Part shown: positions 62,273-64,000 of the stretch, piece by piece | How the letters are laid out: every line of letters begins with the position of its first letter | How positions within the stretch are numbered: the stretch's first letter is position 1 | DNA from: Pontibacter anaerobius | Lineage (GTDB): Bacteria; Bacteroidota; Bacteroidia; Cytophagales; Hymenobacteraceae | Length of the DNA: 64,000 bases | Assembly (NCBI RefSeq): GCF_026241195.1 | Contig: NZ_JAPFQO010000008.1 | Location: 248,001-312,000 of the forward strand | Direction: 5' to 3' | Notes under the pieces: generated by a model | Seen by the model: the letters and a program-made list of their open reading frames with translations, nothing else | The model's database searches: none | What the model was told of the DNA's origin: nothing | Made by a program: the position numbers and the translations under genes

Positions 62273-62438
62273 TCTTCGAATAAGTAAGATATAAGCAAAT
62301 ATTTAGTAGCTATTACACATAGGTACTACAAGTTCGCACCTGTTTGAAGTATAAATCAGCATTGATAAGGTTGTATAAATACACCTTTGCAGTCATATAA
62401 ATCATCTAAATAAAAGCTATTACCCAGGTTATTAAGCA

Positions 62439-62458
62439 TGACTGAGAATGGCGAAGCC
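62439..62458 (+). repeat. UpxY leader direct repeat, copy 1
   Basis: TGACTGAGAATGGCGAAGCC, differing from copy 2 (62491-62510) by one base, 52 bases apart. Each holds a mini-hairpin GGC-GAA-GCC. It lies in the untranslated leader of the UpxY gene. Confidence 0.6.
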
Positions 62459-62490
62459 TTATAAGAGGCATGGTCCTAGTTACACAACTG

Positions 62491-62510
62491 TGACTGAGAG
62501 TGGCGAAGCC
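62491..62510 (+). repeat. UpxY leader direct repeat, copy 2
   Basis: TGACTGAGAGTGGCGAAGCC, 27 bases before the UpxY start. Its GCC-ATGC end could also pair with GGCATGG at 62467-62473, giving an alternative, mutually exclusive fold. Confidence 0.6.
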
Positions 62511-62536
62511 ATGCTATAACCCTATAAATTTTAACA

Positions 62537-63037
62537 ATGGAGAAGAAGTGGTATGCTGTTTATACAAAACCTCGATGGGAAAAGAGAGTAGCTTCTCTAC
62601 TGGTAGTTAAGGAGGTAGAGCACTATTGCCCTCTTAATTCTGTAGTAAAGCAATGGTCTGATAGGAGAAAAAAAGTATATGAACCACTTATACCATCTTA
62701 TGTTTTTGTTCATGTATCTAGTGCAGAGATGGTTAAGGTGCAAAAAACCGACGGTATCATAAATTTTGTTCATTTATCAGGTAAACCCGCTGTTATTCGG
62801 CAACAAGAGATAGATGTTATTAAGGATTTTTTAAACAAGCACAGAAATGTTAAGGTCGCCAAAATTGATGTTAATGTAAATGATACCGTACGCATTACTT
62901 GTGGTCCCTTGATGAACCAGGAAGGAAATGTGATCGAGGTCAGTTCAAATAAGGTTAAAGTAGTGCTCCCATCATTAGGCTTTCTTCTGGTTGCAGAAGT
63001 TGAAAAAGCTAATATAACAACCTCTAGCAGTCATTGA
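62537..63037 (+). CDS. UpxY/NusG-like transcription antiterminator
   Basis: Specialised NusG paralogue of 166 residues. The N-terminal NGN domain opens KKWYAVYTKPRWEKRVASLL and has a central CPLNSVVKQWSDRRKKV and PLIPSYVFVHV. A C-terminal KOW-like region follows (NDTVRITCGPLMNQEGNVIE). UpxY proteins in Bacteroides allow polymerase to read through the leader and long operon of one capsule locus. This gene sits within the polysaccharide locus after Wzc with a 264-base leader holding paired repeats, which suggests regulated readthrough of the rest of the locus. Confidence 0.88.
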   Translation: MEKKWYAVYTKPRWEKRVASLLVVKEVEHYCPLNSVVKQWSDRRKKVYEPLIPSYVFVHVSSAEMVKVQKTDGIINFVHLSGKPAVIRQQEIDVIKDFLNKHRNVKVAKIDVNVNDTVRITCGPLMNQEGNVIEVSSNKVKVVLPSLGFLLVAEVEKANITTSSSH

Positions 63038-63089
63038 CTAAAACGCATTCAGTGCTTTTTCAAATGTTTAACAGGAATGTACATCTTAC

Positions 63090-63977
63090 ATGAATATCAC
63101 TTTAAGAAATGTTGGAGCTTTTGTAATGGCTAGAGTCCTAATATTACTAGGTATTGTAAAAAGGGCTCAAAGAAAGGCGCTACATAGCCATTGTATTCTT
63201 GCAGTATACTTTCACGCTCCCAGCAGAGAATTATTTGAGTCCAGCATAAAGTGGTTTACTGATTCAAATTTCAAGTTTATATCTGTATCAGATTTAGAGA
63301 AAATATATAAAAGGGAAAGTCCTTTTCCCAAGGGCGCTGTACTACTCACGGTGGATGACGGATGGCTAACCAACAGGACAAACGTAGTTGCCACCGCCGA
63401 ACGGTACAATGTACCTGTTGCCATTTTTGTATCAACAGAACCAATTGAAACAGGTGCTTACTGGTGGTCATATGCAGATTTAGCAGAAAGAAAAAAGTTA
63501 ATTCCCTACAACAAGGAATATCTCAAAACCATACCCAATATGATAAGAAACAAGGTAATTGAAGAACTTAAGGAGCAGATCAAAGTTGATAGGCAGGCGA
63601 TGACAGTTGAGCAAATTAAGAAAATTGCCAAGTCCAAGAACATCATAATTGGCGGACACACAGTCACTCACCCTATCCTTACAAATTGCGATGACACCGA
63701 AGCTTTCGAAGAAATAAAGCACTCAAAAATGCATCTTGAAGAATGGGTTGACTATGAAGTAAACTTCTTTTCTTTTCCTAACGGAAGCTACTCCGCAAGA
63801 GAAATCAAGTGCCTAAAGGAGCTAAACTTTAGTTTAGCTTTTACCACAGAAGAAACTTATATAACTCCAGATAAGCTTCAAGAACGATTCACTCTGCCTC
63901 GGTTCTATGTAAAAGAAGGGGCATCGTTTTCAGAAAATGTGTGCAGAATGTTAGGCGTATGGCCGAGCAAGGGTTAA
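63090..63977 (+). CDS. Polysaccharide deacetylase family protein
   Basis: NodB-fold deacetylase of 295 residues that would remove N- or O-acetyl groups from a glycan. The metal motif reads LLTVDDGWLTN (TFDDG in most). The second motif, IIGGHTVTHPILTN, supplies both His ligands. The C-terminal strand motif is FSFPNGSYSARE. It is complete (TAA 63975-63977). A weakly hydrophobic N-terminus (VGAFVMARVLILLGIV) could be an anchor. It is 52 bases after UpxY on the same strand, so it is the first visible enzyme gene of the locus that continues beyond the window. Confidence 0.88.
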   Translation: MNITLRNVGAFVMARVLILLGIVKRAQRKALHSHCILAVYFHAPSRELFESSIKWFTDSNFKFISVSDLEKIYKRESPFPKGAVLLTVDDGWLTNRTNVVATAERYNVPVAIFVSTEPIETGAYWWSYADLAERKKLIPYNKEYLKTIPNMIRNKVIEELKEQIKVDRQAMTVEQIKKIAKSKNIIIGGHTVTHPILTNCDDTEAFEEIKHSKMHLEEWVDYEVNFFSFPNGSYSAREIKCLKELNFSLAFTTEETYITPDKLQERFTLPRFYVKEGASFSENVCRMLGVWPSKG

Positions 63978-64000
63978 CCATTTTTGTTTAAAGGTATGGG

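Noticed and set aside
62439-62510. CRISPR repeat pair
   Set aside because: Only two copies of a 20-base repeat and no cas genes; the position in the UpxY leader fits a regulatory leader better.

Overview
This window reads as a chromosomal segment of a Bacteroidetes (Cytophagales) bacterium, most like Hymenobacteraceae such as Pontibacter. That placement is inferred from protein style, not from a marker gene. The supporting traits are a type IX secretion C-terminal domain, SusC/TonB-style signatures (SEVVVTGYG), Bacteroidetes FtsX permeases, a UpxY antiterminator, promoter boxes of the TTG-N18-TAnnTTTG kind, and few Shine-Dalgarno sites. Bases 1 to about 54,200 are moderately GC-rich; 54,300 to 64,000 are clearly AT-richer. 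No rRNA, tRNA, CRISPR array, prophage or intact insertion sequence was seen.

Layout. 1-4.3 kb: the tail of an ECF sigma factor with its anti-sigma factor, a VLRF1-like protein, a c-type cytochrome, an orphan, and a lipoprotein alpha/beta hydrolase. 4.4-9.8 kb: a universal stress protein divergent from a P-type cation ATPase, flanked by two near-identical DUF2892 membrane-protein genes, with gene debris beside the second copy. 9.8-12.9 kb: a tripartite ABC exporter operon (adaptor, FtsX permease, ATPase). 13.0-17.6 kb: gamma-glutamyltransferase divergent from an amidoligase, a class I amidotransferase-like hydrolase and an alpha/beta hydrolase, possibly a gamma-glutamyl peptide module. 17.7-21.4 kb: DoxX, PBP4-type carboxypeptidase, a low-complexity R/G/Y/D-rich protein, DUF1543. 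21.4-26.9 kb: a large FtsX permease divergent from an NtrC-type regulator and its histidine kinase, with a sigma-54 promoter and paired dyads between them.

27.0-43.3 kb is a molybdenum-cofactor island: cytochrome c, TauE/SafE, MoaD, MoaE on the plus strand; MoeB-rhodanese, MobA-like, MoaC, MoeA, MoaA, a two-subunit periplasmic molybdo-hydroxylase, MocA, XdhC and a three-subunit PaoABC-like hydroxylase on the minus strand. A D-amino-acid-oxidase-like gene interrupts it on the opposite strand. The island makes the cofactor, finishes it (MobA/MocA), inserts it (XdhC) and encodes two enzymes that use it. Mog/MoaB and a molybdate transporter are not in the window.

43.6-54.2 kb: a small orphan, a VWA/DUF3520 protein divergent from an ECF sigma factor and a fused anti-sigma/TonB protein, a cluster of hairpin repeats, VOC and GhrA-type genes, a small membrane protein, SelO, a class IV aminotransferase and a DmpA-type peptidase. 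54.3-58.3 kb: a secreted multidomain PQQ-sugar-dehydrogenase-like protein with a T9SS tail. 59.1-64 kb: the start of an exopolysaccharide/capsule locus (Wza, Wzc, UpxY, polysaccharide deacetylase).

The most striking pattern is a dense, strand-indifferent excess of the heptamer TATACTT/AAGTATA, in genes (all frames), intergenic DNA and terminator stems. It thins out in the AT-rich polysaccharide end. Other leads are the sigma-54/dyad control region, the hairpin repeats in the UpxY leader, and the hairpin cluster near 48.1-48.4 kb.
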